Assembly: GCA_033085395.1 (NCBI GenBank)
Contig: JANQBS010000451.1
Coordinates: 1-22,187 of the forward strand
Source of the DNA: Xanthoparmelia taractica
Lineage: Eukaryota > Ascomycota > Lecanoromycetes > Lecanorales > Parmeliaceae
Direction of reading: 5' to 3'
DNA length: 22,187 nucleotides
A model generated the notes under the pieces. The model ran no database searches and was not told the DNA's origin. It saw nothing but the letters and a program-made list of their open reading frames with translations. Position 1 is the first letter of the stretch, and each line of letters starts with the position of its first letter. Position numbers and translations under genes: made by a program. This document shows, piece by piece, positions 8,250-19,000 of the stretch.

Positions 8250-10304
8250 GCCTAAGTAAAACTATAGCTATATAGTTATCTACTAGAGTAACGAATAATA
8301 TAAATATCGAATAAAAATTAATATATAGTCTAGAAATATTAAAATTATTAACTTAAATACGTATTATAAGATTTATAAAAAGAGTTTTAGTTAAACTTTA
8401 TTTAAATTTAAATGATTATAACTAAATTATATAATACACTAAGACGTATCTTATAATCTCGCTTTTCTAGCTAGTACTTCTTAGTTAATATAATTATTAC
8501 GTACTTTACTCTATATATTGATAGATTATAAACTTAAATTATACTCGATAATTATTATAGTTATGAAAATTAGTTAAAAGAAGAATAGATTTCTTCTTAG
8601 CGAAATCTAGCTAAGTACTAATAGCTTAATAGCTTCTTTTTAGAGAACGTTTAATAGAAACTAGAAAGAATAGAATCTTAAATTAATTCTATACTTAATT
8701 AATTAAATATCTATACACGTATCTACTTAAGCTATAAAGAGTAATTACGAGCTATATCTAGATAATTATAATAAGAGAAATCTTTAGTAATATTACCGCT
8801 ATAGAATAAAAACTTTTATTATTTTTCGTGATAAAAATATTAGATATATATACTTTAATATTACTTTAAGAGCTTTAAGATTAGATAGCTAATACGTATA
8901 TTAAAAGAGTTTTTATAATAAGAATATAAGAAAGAAATTTATAAATTATAATAAGCTCTATCTTTTATAGAGCTACTCGCTTATTAGCGAGTATTATTCT
9001 AAGAGATCTATTTATATTAATTCTTTAATAGTGATCTTAGCTCTCTTAGAGATAATAAATATCTTATATAAATTATTTATTTTTATCGCTTCGATTAATC
9101 TTTATTATCGATTCGAAAATATATTTAATATCTTATTATTTTTAATCGTATAAATAGCTAATTATTTAGATATTTAAAACTCTACATAAGTATAGAAACT
9201 ATTCTAATTTAATCTTCTTTATTTATAACTATATAAGAATTAAGCTTTTAATCTTAGCGAGATTTATATAAAAATTTATTTATTAAATTATAGATTATCC
9301 TTTTAAATCGAGATTCTTAATACTTTTAGAATAACTATCTTATAATAAGACTATATCTTTTTTAAATTATATCTCTCTAGACTTTAATAGTCTTTCTTAG
9401 CTTTCGCGTACGTCGCTTTTAATCTAATATTAAGATATTATAATAATTATCTTAATTATTAAATCTTAAAGATTTTAATGCTTATTATTTCTTCTTCTTA
9501 ATTAGAGTTTTAAGAATTACTTATTTTTAATCTCTCTTTAAATTATAGTCTTCTTTAAATATACGCGTTATCTTTTTTAATTATTAAATAAATTTCGCGA
9601 AGAGCTTAATTTCAAAGAATTCTTAATTTAGAATAACTTAGCGAGAATATATTTATCTGTATTTTAAATATTCTAATATTAATAGTTTAATAATTATTAA
9701 TAATCTATTTAAGATAAATATTTTAAATTACTCTTAATTATTTTATATAACTCTAGCGTAATTCTTTTAATCTCTAAGATATATATAATAAAATTATTAC
9801 GTATAAAATTGCTAATTATATTATTATATTATATACTTAACGTATTTTATTCAATATAGCTCTTTACGTAAAGCTCGTAATCTTATTTAATATAAGATAT
9901 TATATAATTAGCTTAAATCGTATCTTAATATACGAGTCTTAGTGAAGTTTATTATAAATATATAGCTTTAAAACTTAAATATTAGTCTTAGACTTCGTAA
10001 TAAACTCTTTTAAATCTATCGCGATAATTATATTAAATCGTCTTAAATAGCGAATTAAATACATTAGTTTATACTTATTTAATATAAAAATAACGCTATA
10101 TATTATCGTTTATTTCAAGTAAGTCTTATATTAATTTTTTAAAATAAAGTAATTAATCTTTTTAAATTTCTTATATATAAAGAGATAAATATCGTTTATA
10201 AAATTCTTTATTTAAAGCTTTAGTTTAGCTCTAAAGTATTTCTTAATAAAAGTGTTAAAGAACAAAAAAAGAATTAGAAATATAGATAATTTTTAAGAAA
10301 TTTC
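8250..10304. other. RIP-degraded DNA downstream of the primase, unassigned
   Basis: RIP-type AT-rich sequence begins within a few tens of bases of the primase stop codon. No native-looking 3' untranslated region remains. An AATAAA at 8310-8315 could serve as a poly(A) signal, but such hexamers are expected by chance in this composition. Both strands show long stretches whose only stops are TAA and TAG, suggesting one or more retroelement relics, but I find no reverse transcriptase, integrase or terminal repeat that I can name. Confidence 0.5.
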
Positions 10305-10460
10305 TATGTTAGCGTTGTTACGAAAACGCCTGGCAATAACACTTGTATTTAGATATCGGCACTCAGCTTAGTTTAACTAATCATCTTCACACACTTACAC
10401 ATTTGCAGTATATCGGCGATTTGATATTATTATTACGTCGCCGATCTAGATTAGGTCAGC
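10305..10460. other. Less mutated patch, possible solo LTR or unmutated edge
   Basis: This patch keeps many CA and TG steps (for example GCCTGGCAATAACACTTG at 10329-10346 and CACACACTTACACATTTGCAG near 10389). Two copies of TCGGCGAT/TCGCCGAT stand in inverted orientation around 10434 and 10438-10446. There is no ORF. It could be an LTR end or single-copy spacer between two repeats. No second copy is visible in the window. Confidence 0.3.
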
Positions 10461-11482
10461 GTTTTTATTTAGATCGCTAATTAAATAATAATTAAAAATA
10501 ATTAATAGTAACGCTTATTAATAGCTAGTTATTATTTAATCGGCTTGCTATTCAATTAGAAGTTCTTTATTAATGCAATTAATCTACACGTTACTCTCTT
10601 GCTTATTATTTATTATCTTATCGATTTATCTATATTATTTATTTATTAATTATCTACTTATCGATATATATTCACTTATTAAGAGTTCGCTTATCTTATT
10701 AACGTACCTTAGAGCTTAATAGCTTAGATCTAATTCCTTTCTAATTTAGAGTTATTATAAGACGTTAACATCTATTAATTATCGATAGAATATAAAAAGT
10801 TTTTATTAATATTAATAAGCTCCTTTTAATTAATAAGAACTTATTAAAATATTATTTATTCTCTATAAAAAATAATAATCTACTTTTATAACTCGGCGAT
10901 TGCTTATCTCTAACTAGTAACAAATCTCGTTAAGTTAAAGAAAGCTCTTTATCTCGACGTATCGAGAAGCACTCTTATTTTAATATATTAATTTCGTAAT
11001 TTTATTAAAATTAATTCTATGTTCGCAAGTATTATATCTAAGAATACTTAATCGATTATTAAGTTTATTGTTAAGTATATTAATCGTTTTATCGAGTGTG
11101 ATCCGCAGAAAGAAATATCGACTAGAGTAGCTCGTGCCCGATCTCGATTTGAATTTATTTCTTTGTTATCTTAGTCCTTAAATTAAGCTATTTATAAATT
11201 CACTTTATAATCGATAATTAAATAACTTAATAAGATTATAGAATATATTCTTAGTTATTTATAGACTTCGTCTAATTCGAAAAATAAAGCGTTCTTATCT
11301 TTTTTATCGATATTTAAAGAGAAATTTAAGAAGATTAATATTAATATATTATTGACGATCTCATCGCCAATAAGAAGCTTATTACTATTTTCTTTAATTA
11401 ATTATTTAATTTCGAAAGATTAGACGTATTAGCGTAGCTCGATATTAACTTTTAATTTACTATCTTTAATTATTAAGAATAT
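10461..11482 (+). pseudogene. Old ORF-like sequence interrupted by the gypsy element, left part
   Basis: From an ATG at 11019 one plus-strand frame reaches the retrotransposon insertion point at 11482, broken only by TAA and TAG codons, as RIP of CAA and CAG would give. A segment near 11096-11150 (IECDPQ-like, then STRVARARSRFEF) is less mutated. The frame continues after removing the insertion and one target copy, at 21031. I do not recognise the product; a gag-like or other retroelement protein is possible. In such AT-rich DNA an ORF-like frame can also arise by chance. Confidence 0.3.
11478..11482. repeat. Target-site duplication AATAT, left copy
   Basis: AATAT directly precedes the left LTR and is repeated exactly at 21026-21030 after the right LTR. 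A 5-bp duplication is typical of Ty3/gypsy integrase. Confidence 0.85.
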
Positions 11483-11688
11483 TGTTAAGGATACACGACG
11501 GATTCGAGAAATTCCAAATCCCAACTAGTGGAACGAGCAAAGAAAGCATTAAGTCAAGTCTTGATGAGTGTAATATATATGTATTATTCTATCTTGAAAT
11601 GACTTCGTTAAGATATAGTAACTACTTAATAGAAAACGAGAACAATACTAGTCCGGACTTGACATCTTAAATCTCTTAAATCTTAATT
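11483..11688 (-). repeat. 3' LTR of the complete gypsy element (206 bp)
   Basis: It aligns without gaps over 206 bp to 20820-21025. Reading on the plus strand it starts TGTTAAGG. The right copy ends CTTAACA, so the original LTR had the TGTTAAG...CTTAACA inverted ends typical of LTRs. In this copy the outer part (about 11483-11555) is less mutated and the inner part is heavily TG-to-TA mutated. Because the element reads on the minus strand, this is its 3' LTR. A purine run on the minus strand just inside it (11689-11702) fits a polypurine tract. The 62-codon frame spanning it is not a gene. Confidence 0.9.
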
Positions 11689-11899
11689 TTTTATTTTTTT
11701 TAGATATAATTATTTCGTCCTTAAGAATATAGATATGAAAGACGAGATTAATAGATAAGAAAGAAGAGGCCTTAAAGAAGAAGAAACTTATTTCTTGACA
11801 CCCTCAAGATTAGAACCTTATACTATCATCAAGTATTCGAAAAGAAAAATTATATTTTATCGAATTTCTTATTTTCGAATCTTCTTCTTCTTCTTCGCG

Positions 11900-13700
11900 A
11901 AAATTAATCGATCTTAAAATTACTTAAATATTTTATTTATAGTTAAGCGTATTTATCTTATATTTATATCTTCTTTTAATTATCTTTTATATATTTAAAT
12001 AAAACGAGAAAACTTAAATAATAAAACGTTTTTAGAAAGAAAGAGTATCTAAGAATAATATCTTTCTCGTTTCTTAGGCGATTCTCGTTTCTTTAAAATT
12101 TCTCGTTACTTCGACGAGAATAAAGATCGATCGACTAATTAATCTTAATAAACGTCTTCGATATCTTTTAACTTATTAAGATTATTAATTAATATATTAA
12201 GCCAAGCGCGAAATTCTTCGATTAATTTATTCTAAATATATTATATAATACGATCTATTATCTTTAAGAAAGACTTATTAAACTTTTATACTTCTAGATT
12301 TAGCGATTCTAATATTTTATTAATAACTATCTTATTCTCTTTCGCGAAGATTAATAATTTATTTATCTAATTAGATTTCGCGAAAGTTCTCTTTTTAGCT
12401 ACGATCTTTATAAGCTTAACTACTTCCCTAAATTAATTAATAAGTAACTTTATAATACGATAGATTTATTCTATCGTGAAAGTTATAATAATTATCTTTT
12501 ATTATATCTTTACTAATTTCGTTTGTAGACTTTTCTAAATCTTAGAATTCTTATTTTTCTTAAATTCTAAGTTCTTTAATCTTATTATATTAAAAATAGA
12601 TTTCTCAACGCTATTCTCTTTCTTAATCTTAATTTTTTTAAGCTTAATCTTCTTCTTCTATCTTTCTTTCGCTATTAAGAAAACGAAAATTATCGATCTT
12701 TTCTTTAACTTCGTTAGAGCTTCGATATTTCTCTTTTCGTAATTATAGCGATTATTTTATATATAATATATACGTTCGACGTGTAACTCGTAACCTTAAT
12801 GCACTTTTCGCGATCCCCTAGAATTAATATAATATTCGAATCTCTACTTTTCTTCTTTATCGCTTTGAAATTATTAAACTTTAAAGTCGATCTTGTAATA
12901 TTAGATCGATTTAATTAAAATCTTTATCGCATATCTCTTTATTTTATACGACTTCGTAAAATATTTACTCGCGAAGATCTTAGATTAGCGTTTATATCTT
13001 TTCGCTTCGATAAGATTTAACTTAATAATCTTTATAACTTAAGCGTCTATAAGATTTATTTCGTTAGAAGAAAATAGAATAATATCTATTTAAATATTCT
13101 TATTTAACTTATAATCTAGTAAAGATTTATTTTAAAAGAATTTCTTAGTTTTAAGTAAATCGATTATTTATCTTAAAATCGAGTCTTAACTGCTAATTTT
13201 ACGATTAATTAAGATTTCGATCTCGATTAATTTCATATCTATAGTTATATTACTTCTTTCTTACTTATAGTAATTAATATTATCGTGAAAATTCTTAAAA
13301 ATATCTTCGTAATTAAGCGTTATGCGAGAGTGAAGTTAATTAAAGTTAATAATTGAAATAAATAAAGTTATTATTCGATAAGAAGATTATCTCACTTATT
13401 TACTAGTCGCGAGATTAACGCGTTTAATTTTAAAACTTCATTTAATAGATAAATGCATTTAATAATAATACTTTCTTAATAATCTCGATCGATAAATTCT
13501 CGAGACGTTAATACTTTCAACGAATAGATATATTATTAATAACGCTACCGAATAAGGGGATTTCGCAATCTCGATTAATAAATTCGTTAAGATATATATT
13601 AATAAAAGAGATATAGTAAGATGAGACTACATAGGTTAGAGTTACTCAATTTTTTAGAAATAATTAATGCTTTAATAGATATTAAAAATTAAATAATTCT
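11900..13700 (-). pseudogene. Unidentified minus-strand ORF-like stretch between chromodomain and 3' LTR
   Basis: On the minus strand one frame runs from about 13700 down to about 11900 and can be followed through long stretches (for example 13380-12780) with nearly only TAA and TAG stops. It includes runs such as IDMKLIEIEILINRKISS (near 13240), INLIDA-stop-VIKIIKLNLIEAKRYKR (near 13040) and a Lys/Arg/Glu-rich tail with FREVVKLIKIVAKKRTFAK near 12390. It follows the chromodomain and precedes the 3' LTR. Parts vaguely recall gag-like nucleic-acid-binding proteins of non-LTR elements, but the expected Cys/His spacing is not there, so I do not assign it. It could be an extra retrotransposon ORF or an older nested insertion. 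Confidence 0.4.
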
Positions 13701-13849
13701 CGTCGACGATTAATAACCTTTACTTTGTTTAACGTCTAGCTCGACGAAACGCTAGTAAGGAGTGTCTACTAGTAAGATCGAATTCTAGATACGATCGAGT
13801 TCTTATTTATAAGATCGTATTCTAGATATGTTATCTTTGGAATTCTTTT

Positions 13850-14010
13850 CTAAAAAGATCGTTATACTCTTTATTATATTTATTTATTAACTCTTTAACA
13901 TCTTAAAGATTCTCTATTTAATATTAGATATTATATATCGAGTCTTAATATTTTCACTTAATAAAATACTTAATAATAATATCTTTTTCTCGATCTCGCT
14001 TATATACTTC
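13850..14010 (-). pseudogene. Chromodomain at the end of the gypsy polyprotein
   Basis: The minus-strand frame reads YKRDREKDIIIKYFIK-stop-KY, then IENL-stop-DVKELINKYNKEYNDLF. This fits the chromodomain pattern Y-L-(I/V)-K-W-x-G...(S)...W-x-x-x-E-N-L-x-x-A-x-E-L-I, with the two Trp codons (TGG) now TGA and TAA or equivalent stops. Chromodomains of chromoviruses bind histone marks such as methylated H3K9 and steer integration into heterochromatin. This agrees with insertion into other repeats here. Confidence 0.65.
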
Positions 14011-14249
14011 TCTCTTATTTAAAAGTGTCTTAATCTTATACTCTCTTTAATTCAAATTCTTATTATTAACTATAAGATTCTATTTTTAATCTCAAGATCT
14101 TTAATAGGGATCGAAATCCTTTAACGCTAATTTTAGCATAATTATCGAAATTATTAAATAAACTTTTCATATTTCCGATAGATTTAGTTTATAAATCAAA
14201 TTCTTATATTTTTTAAGTATCTTAAAAGATTTAGCTTATTAATTAAAAA

Positions 14250-15250
14250 GCTTAAAGTTTTTTAAATCGAGAAGATAATATTTTTTATATAATTTAACGA
14301 AAGCGAGATCTCCAGGTTTTAGTGTAATTAACTTATATTAAATATTATAACGAAGTTTTATATTTATAGCGGCGAAGGCTATAAAGTCGATTACTTCTTA
14401 TTTATTTCTAATATATATATCGATTAATTCTATCTATTTCTTCGCATCTAAATCGTTAATATTAAAGTCTTTATTTAGTTTCTTTTCGAAGATAATCTTA
14501 TTCGAGAATTTATCGATAAACGTATTTATCGAGTTATTAAGAATATTTCTTAAAATTACGATAAATATATTTTAGGGCTCGTTAAGGTAATAGATAATAT
14601 GATATCTTAAAGTAATCTCAACTATCTAATTCGTTCGTTTCGATTATTTATCGATTTAAGAATAATACGTAATCGAAATCATTAGATTCATTAAGGTTTT
14701 AAAGATAACTTTTTAAAGCTCTAAAAGAAACTTAAGATCTCGATCTAAAATAATAGCTCTTAAAATTCCTTAATCTATTAAGACGAGTAATAATACGAAA
14801 GCTTATTTAGCTAATCCTTAAATATTCTTTTTAAAAATTATTATAATCTTCTTCGAGAATTTATCGATTATAATTATTATAGTATTAAAGTTATTCTTTA
14901 ATATAAGAAGCGTAAATATAAAGTTGATAATAATAATATAAAAGATTAATATCGAAGTGAGAATAGAATTAAGACTTTTATAAGTTAAATATCTTTTAAT
15001 TTAATTTAGCTAACACTAAGGATAATAAAGAATATATCGTTTTAGTCGCCTAGTGAGATATCTTATATAATAGACTTTCACGATTCTTTTATAAGTGCGC
15101 TGAAATTCATTATAACTATAATTATTATATACTAATTCAAAAACCTTCTATTTTATCTTTTTTAATATATATAGTTATTCTCGATTATTAAGATCGTCTT
15201 AATAATAAATAAGATCGTTACGAAGTAGAAACTAAATCGCTAGTAGTTTA
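14250..15250 (-). pseudogene. Gypsy integrase (HHCC, DDE core, C-terminal module), RIP-inactivated
   Basis: Reading down the minus strand, a His-His-type segment (YNNYSYNEFQRTY, 15095-15140) is followed by YYP-stop-C at 15013-15027, the two Cys positions of the HHCC zinc fold; the His and first Cys codons are now Tyr. Next come IDKFSKKIIII and ILDRDLKF (about 14720-14870), the region of the two catalytic Asp residues. The segment at 14625-14675, which reads YYS-stop-IDK-stop-SKRTN-stop-IVEI, corresponds to the AYHPQTDGQ-E motif holding the Glu. LKPGDLAFVKL (14280-14340) is the C-terminal GPY/F-like module. It would have inserted the cDNA into the genome. Confidence 0.85.
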
Positions 15251-16079
15251 ACGAATTCTTAAATCTCGTCTTTCTTAAGAAGCTTCTATTTTTCTATTTA
15301 TAGGATCTTAAATATTTTTCTCTACTTCTTATCTTTCATATAAATATTCTTAAGCTTATTTCGATATTTCTCTAATATTTAATAAGCGTTATTATTAAGA
15401 AGAAAATATTATTTAAAACTTTGATTACGTTTATATTAAATTTCTTCTCTCTTTTTTATAATAATCTTAAAAAAGCGTTAAGAATAATATTCTATCTTTC
15501 GAGTCTTTATTTTACGTCAAGATTAAATTATAAGATATACTATAAAATACACACGAGTTAAAGATTTATTCGATTCGTGAAGAAAGAGAATAGTGTTATT
15601 TATTAAGCTATATCTATAGTAGCGAAATAATTAGTAAAGATAATAATCTTTCTTTCTAATCGTTATTTTAATATATATAAGATTTTTTTTAAAATTTAAA
15701 TTAAAGTAATAACTTTTAATTTAATAAGCTAATAACGAAGTTTCGCGAGATTAAGTAATTTAAAAAGAAATATAATTAATTCTATATTCGTTCGAGAAAA
15801 GGAATTTTTCTAAGAATCGCCCTTTACATAATAGATTATTACTCTAAATCTATATCGCTTTAATTTATCTAAATTAATATTAAGTTAACGATTAAAATTA
15901 AAGTAATATAGATACGTTTTTATGATTAAGAATTTCTAAAGAACTCAAAAGAATTTTAATTCTTCTTTAATAAAAACGATAATAATACTCTTAAAGTAAT
16001 TTCTTTGAAGTTATTCTTTTTATATCGAAGAGCGCTTAAATAATTTCATCTTTAGACGTTATAAAGATTCTAAGATCTA

Positions 16080-16950
16080 CGCGAAATATCTTATATTTTT
16101 TCGTAATTAATTAACTATTTCTATATAAGTTTTTAAAGCTTTTAAGATTTTCGAAAATCGTAACTTTTTAATAATCGCGACTCTTTCTTTAATAATAATA
16201 AGTTTAAAGTTATTTATCTTTTGATCTAATAGCGTGATGAAAGAATAATTTAGATAAGATTTCTTAGATTCGAGAATAATCTTTAATCGTGCGAATAGTC
16301 TAAAAATAATCCTTAAATGCTCGAAATGTTTAGCTATAATTTTCGAGAAAATAATAATATTATTAATATAGTATCGAGTAAAATATCGATAGAGACGTAG
16401 AAAATTATCTATCTTCCTCTGGATATAAGAAACGGAATTCTTAAATCTTATCACCGTAATATTAAAATGCTTCGATCCTCGATGAGATATTACATTAAAT
16501 CTCTATCTATAGTCTCGCCGCATAAAAAATAAATGAAATTACTCGCTATAATCCACGATATTAATAAAAACGCATTTTTATATTATAATAACAATATCGT
16601 TTTAAAGAGACAAAGAATAATTATTAGAAATAGTAATCTTATTAAGTCTTCGAATATCGATTATCACCCTTTCTTTCCTTTAAGGAATCTTCTTAAATTC
16701 TATATATATCGTTTTATAAATCACGAAAATTAGAAAGACAAAGAACGAAGATTTCTTAAATTAGCTTATCTTTTCCTAAGCGTATATCTTATTAAACTTC
16801 TTATCTATTAGCTTACGCGCTTTCGCTATTAGAGAATAAATCTTATTTTTTAACTTAATTAATAACGTCTATTAATTCGTGAAGATAAGTACTTATAGCT
16901 ATTCTAATTTCGATAAGTTAATAATATTCTTTAAATTCTTTTAAGTTCTA
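16080..16950 (-). pseudogene. Gypsy reverse transcriptase, RIP-inactivated; 115-codon remnant at 16107-16454
   Basis: The minus-strand frame contains ARKLIDKKFNKIYA (about 16770-16830), FVIYKTIYI (about 16710), NVISHRGSKHFNI (16455-16500), then FKNSVSYIQRKIDNFLR and YINNIIIFS with YINN at 16359-16370. In intact fungal gypsy enzymes this last motif is YIDDI(V/I)(I/V)FS, so both active-site Asp codons are now Asn. Positions 16107-16454 form the longest stop-free remnant in the element. The wording of the motifs puts it in a different gypsy lineage from the plus-strand relic at 3240-3720. Confidence 0.9.
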
Positions 16951-17099
16951 GGATTTTTCTTCGAGATACGTCGCATAATCTTAACGTATTTCGATTTATT
17001 ATATATAGTAATTTTATTAAATAGCTTAATTTCTAAAAATAAGTTCACTTCGATCTTCTCGATTATAGACTTTAAATTTAATAGATTAATGAAATCCGT

Positions 17100-17950
17100 T
17101 ATTATAAGATTCTTAATCGAATCTACCTTCGCAGTTAGGAAATAATTCTCGATATTTATAAGATATTCTTCTTTCGCTTCGTATTTTATTATTAAATTAA
17201 CTCGATAATAACGAGAGATAATTAAAGATAAGATTCTATTATTACGTATCGTAATAAAATTAAAGTTCGTATTTATTAGATAAGTGTATACTTTATTTAT
17301 TAATAATTCGAAAAGAAAGTCGCGATCTAATAGTAATTTCTTATTATATAAAAATATTTCAACGATTTCTATAAACTTTAAAGATATAATCTAGCGTCTC
17401 TTAGCTTATACTATTCGATAAATTTATACGTTATTTCTTATAGTTATCTACACTAAAATAGTCACATCACCGCACTTAATAAAAATAATCTTTATCTTTA
17501 ATAAATTTATAATAATATTTTTCGAATTTAAGATATTTATTTCGATAAGGAGATTTATCTTAAGATTATTTATCACATAAATATCTCAAGTGGACTTAAT
17601 TATTATAGTCTTTTCTTAAGGCGTTTCCTCTTTTATAAAAAAAAAAACTATTATTTACTCTACAATAAAATAATAATTCGATTTAATTTCTCTTAAGATA
17701 ATTATAATATTATATTTCTTTAGAGCGAAGCTCGAAATCAGTCTTTTTAAGAATATTCGATTATCTATATTTATAAGATAGCTAATATCTAGATATTTCG
17801 ACTTCGATAAAGCGTTTCGAATAAGGCTAAAAAGACTCGTAAGATAGTGTCACGAGCGAAAAGTTATTTCGTTTATAGAAAGCGCATATGCTAAAGACTC
17901 GATTAACTTCAGTTATTCTTAAGAAATAATATACTCGATAATCTCGAGGG
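17100..17950 (-). pseudogene. Protease and linker region of the gypsy polyprotein
   Basis: Between the zinc-finger-like segment and the reverse transcriptase the minus strand keeps long frames, including LLLDRDFLFELL (about 17330), INTNFNFITIRNN (about 17260) and ENYFLTAKVDSIKNL (about 17110). This layout is found in fungal gypsy polyproteins, where a retropepsin-like aspartic protease sits in the upper part. I cannot point with certainty to the protease active-site Asp, so the assignment rests on position and flanking pieces. Confidence 0.5.
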
Positions 17951-18039
17951 ACGCTTTCTCTGCTACTTTCGAAGATTAATTAATCTTAAATCTAGTTTTT
18001 ATCTTTCTTAAGAGAGCTTATTTCTTATAGACTTTAATT

Positions 18040-18110
18040 TTTAAATACGCATATAATTAATTATTCGAGGGAAATTCGTTTTAATATCTCTTATATATTA
18101 ACTTCTTATT
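18040..18110 (-). other. Zinc-finger-like segment of the gag-pol polyprotein
   Basis: The minus strand reads YKRY-stop-NEFPSNN-stop-LYAYLKIKVYKK. If the Tyr codons are mutated Cys and His codons, the spacing fits a C2H2-type finger (C-x2-C, then H-x-H or H-x-C). Such a finger occurs in the gag part of some fungal gypsy polyproteins. The ligands themselves are no longer encoded. Confidence 0.4.
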
Positions 18111-18479
18111 TATCTTTCTTATTATAATATAATAAGAAATAAAGATAAATTCAACGTTAATCTTATCTCTCTTGAGATTAGACTTTTTATCTTCTTTCTT
18201 TAAAACTCTATTCTTATATATATTATGAAAATAATTATCGCTATCTTCTTAATAAGTAGCAAGATCTTAAGAATAGATATTTTTAAGATTTCTATAATAT
18301 TCTTCTACGTAATAAAAATTCTCTTTCGAATAATTATAAAAGTAAGTCTTTCACGAAGTCTATAACATTAGTATTTCGAAATTTTCTAGGTTTCCAGCTC
18401 TGAACGAATAAAAAGAAAATCTATCACGATTCTTATAGTTCTATCTAATCGAATATTAATTCGATTAGATATTCTCTAT

Positions 18480-19000
18480 TATAATTATTAAAGGCGACTT
18501 AAATTCTAAAAGTCTATTTCTTAAAGCTACTTAAGATTAAGAATTTAATTAATTTAATAATTACGTTATTAAATTTTAGCTTTACGCCTACGAAAAAGAG
18601 AGATAAGCTTATTATATATTCTAAAAAGAAGAATAGAATTACTACGAATATATAGAATATACGGGGAAGCTCGACTACTAATATTTATAATTCGGATACT
18701 ACGATATCTACTAATACGTATAAGAATCTATCGTATTAAAAGGTCGAGAAGAAAAGAAAGACCGCTATAGTAATTATTAATATTTATCTTATCTATCTCT
18801 TAAATTAACTCTTTCTTTATTAGATCGTTTAGCACGATTTAAATCACGTTTTCGATCTCGATCTCTTTCTTTTTCTCGTTTACGATTACGTACTTCTCGA
18901 TAATTCTTCGATTTATTCTATTAATAAAGTTAATATTATAGCTTCTTTTGATTAATAAGTTTTTTCGTGAATTAATATAATATAATTTATATAGTAGATA
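18480..19000 (-). pseudogene. Gag-like low-complexity region (Arg/Ser-rich, then Gln/Pro/Tyr-rich)
   Basis: On the minus strand a run RERDRDRKRDLNRAKRSN (about 18830-18900) is followed by a Tyr/Ser/Gln-stop-rich stretch (about 18560-18740) of the kind left when Gln-Pro-rich repeats undergo RIP. A basic RNA-binding segment followed by low-complexity sequence is expected upstream of the zinc finger in a gag region. There is no catalytic motif. Confidence 0.45.

Noticed and set aside
8250..10304. Copia-type polyprotein on the minus strand
   Set aside because: No integrase, reverse transcriptase or RNase H motif could be confirmed in any frame, so I left the region unassigned.
11482..11670. 62-codon plus-strand ORF
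   Set aside because: It lies inside the 3' LTR, which is non-coding, and it is not open in the matching LTR at 20820-21025.
12700..13300. Non-LTR (Tad-like) ORF1 zinc-knuckle protein on the minus strand
   Set aside because: The overall flow recalled such proteins, but several required Cys/His positions are Ile or Ser codons that RIP cannot produce from Cys or His.
16533..16733. 66-codon plus-strand ORF
   Set aside because: It is antisense to the reverse transcriptase relic and its composition follows the AT-rich background.
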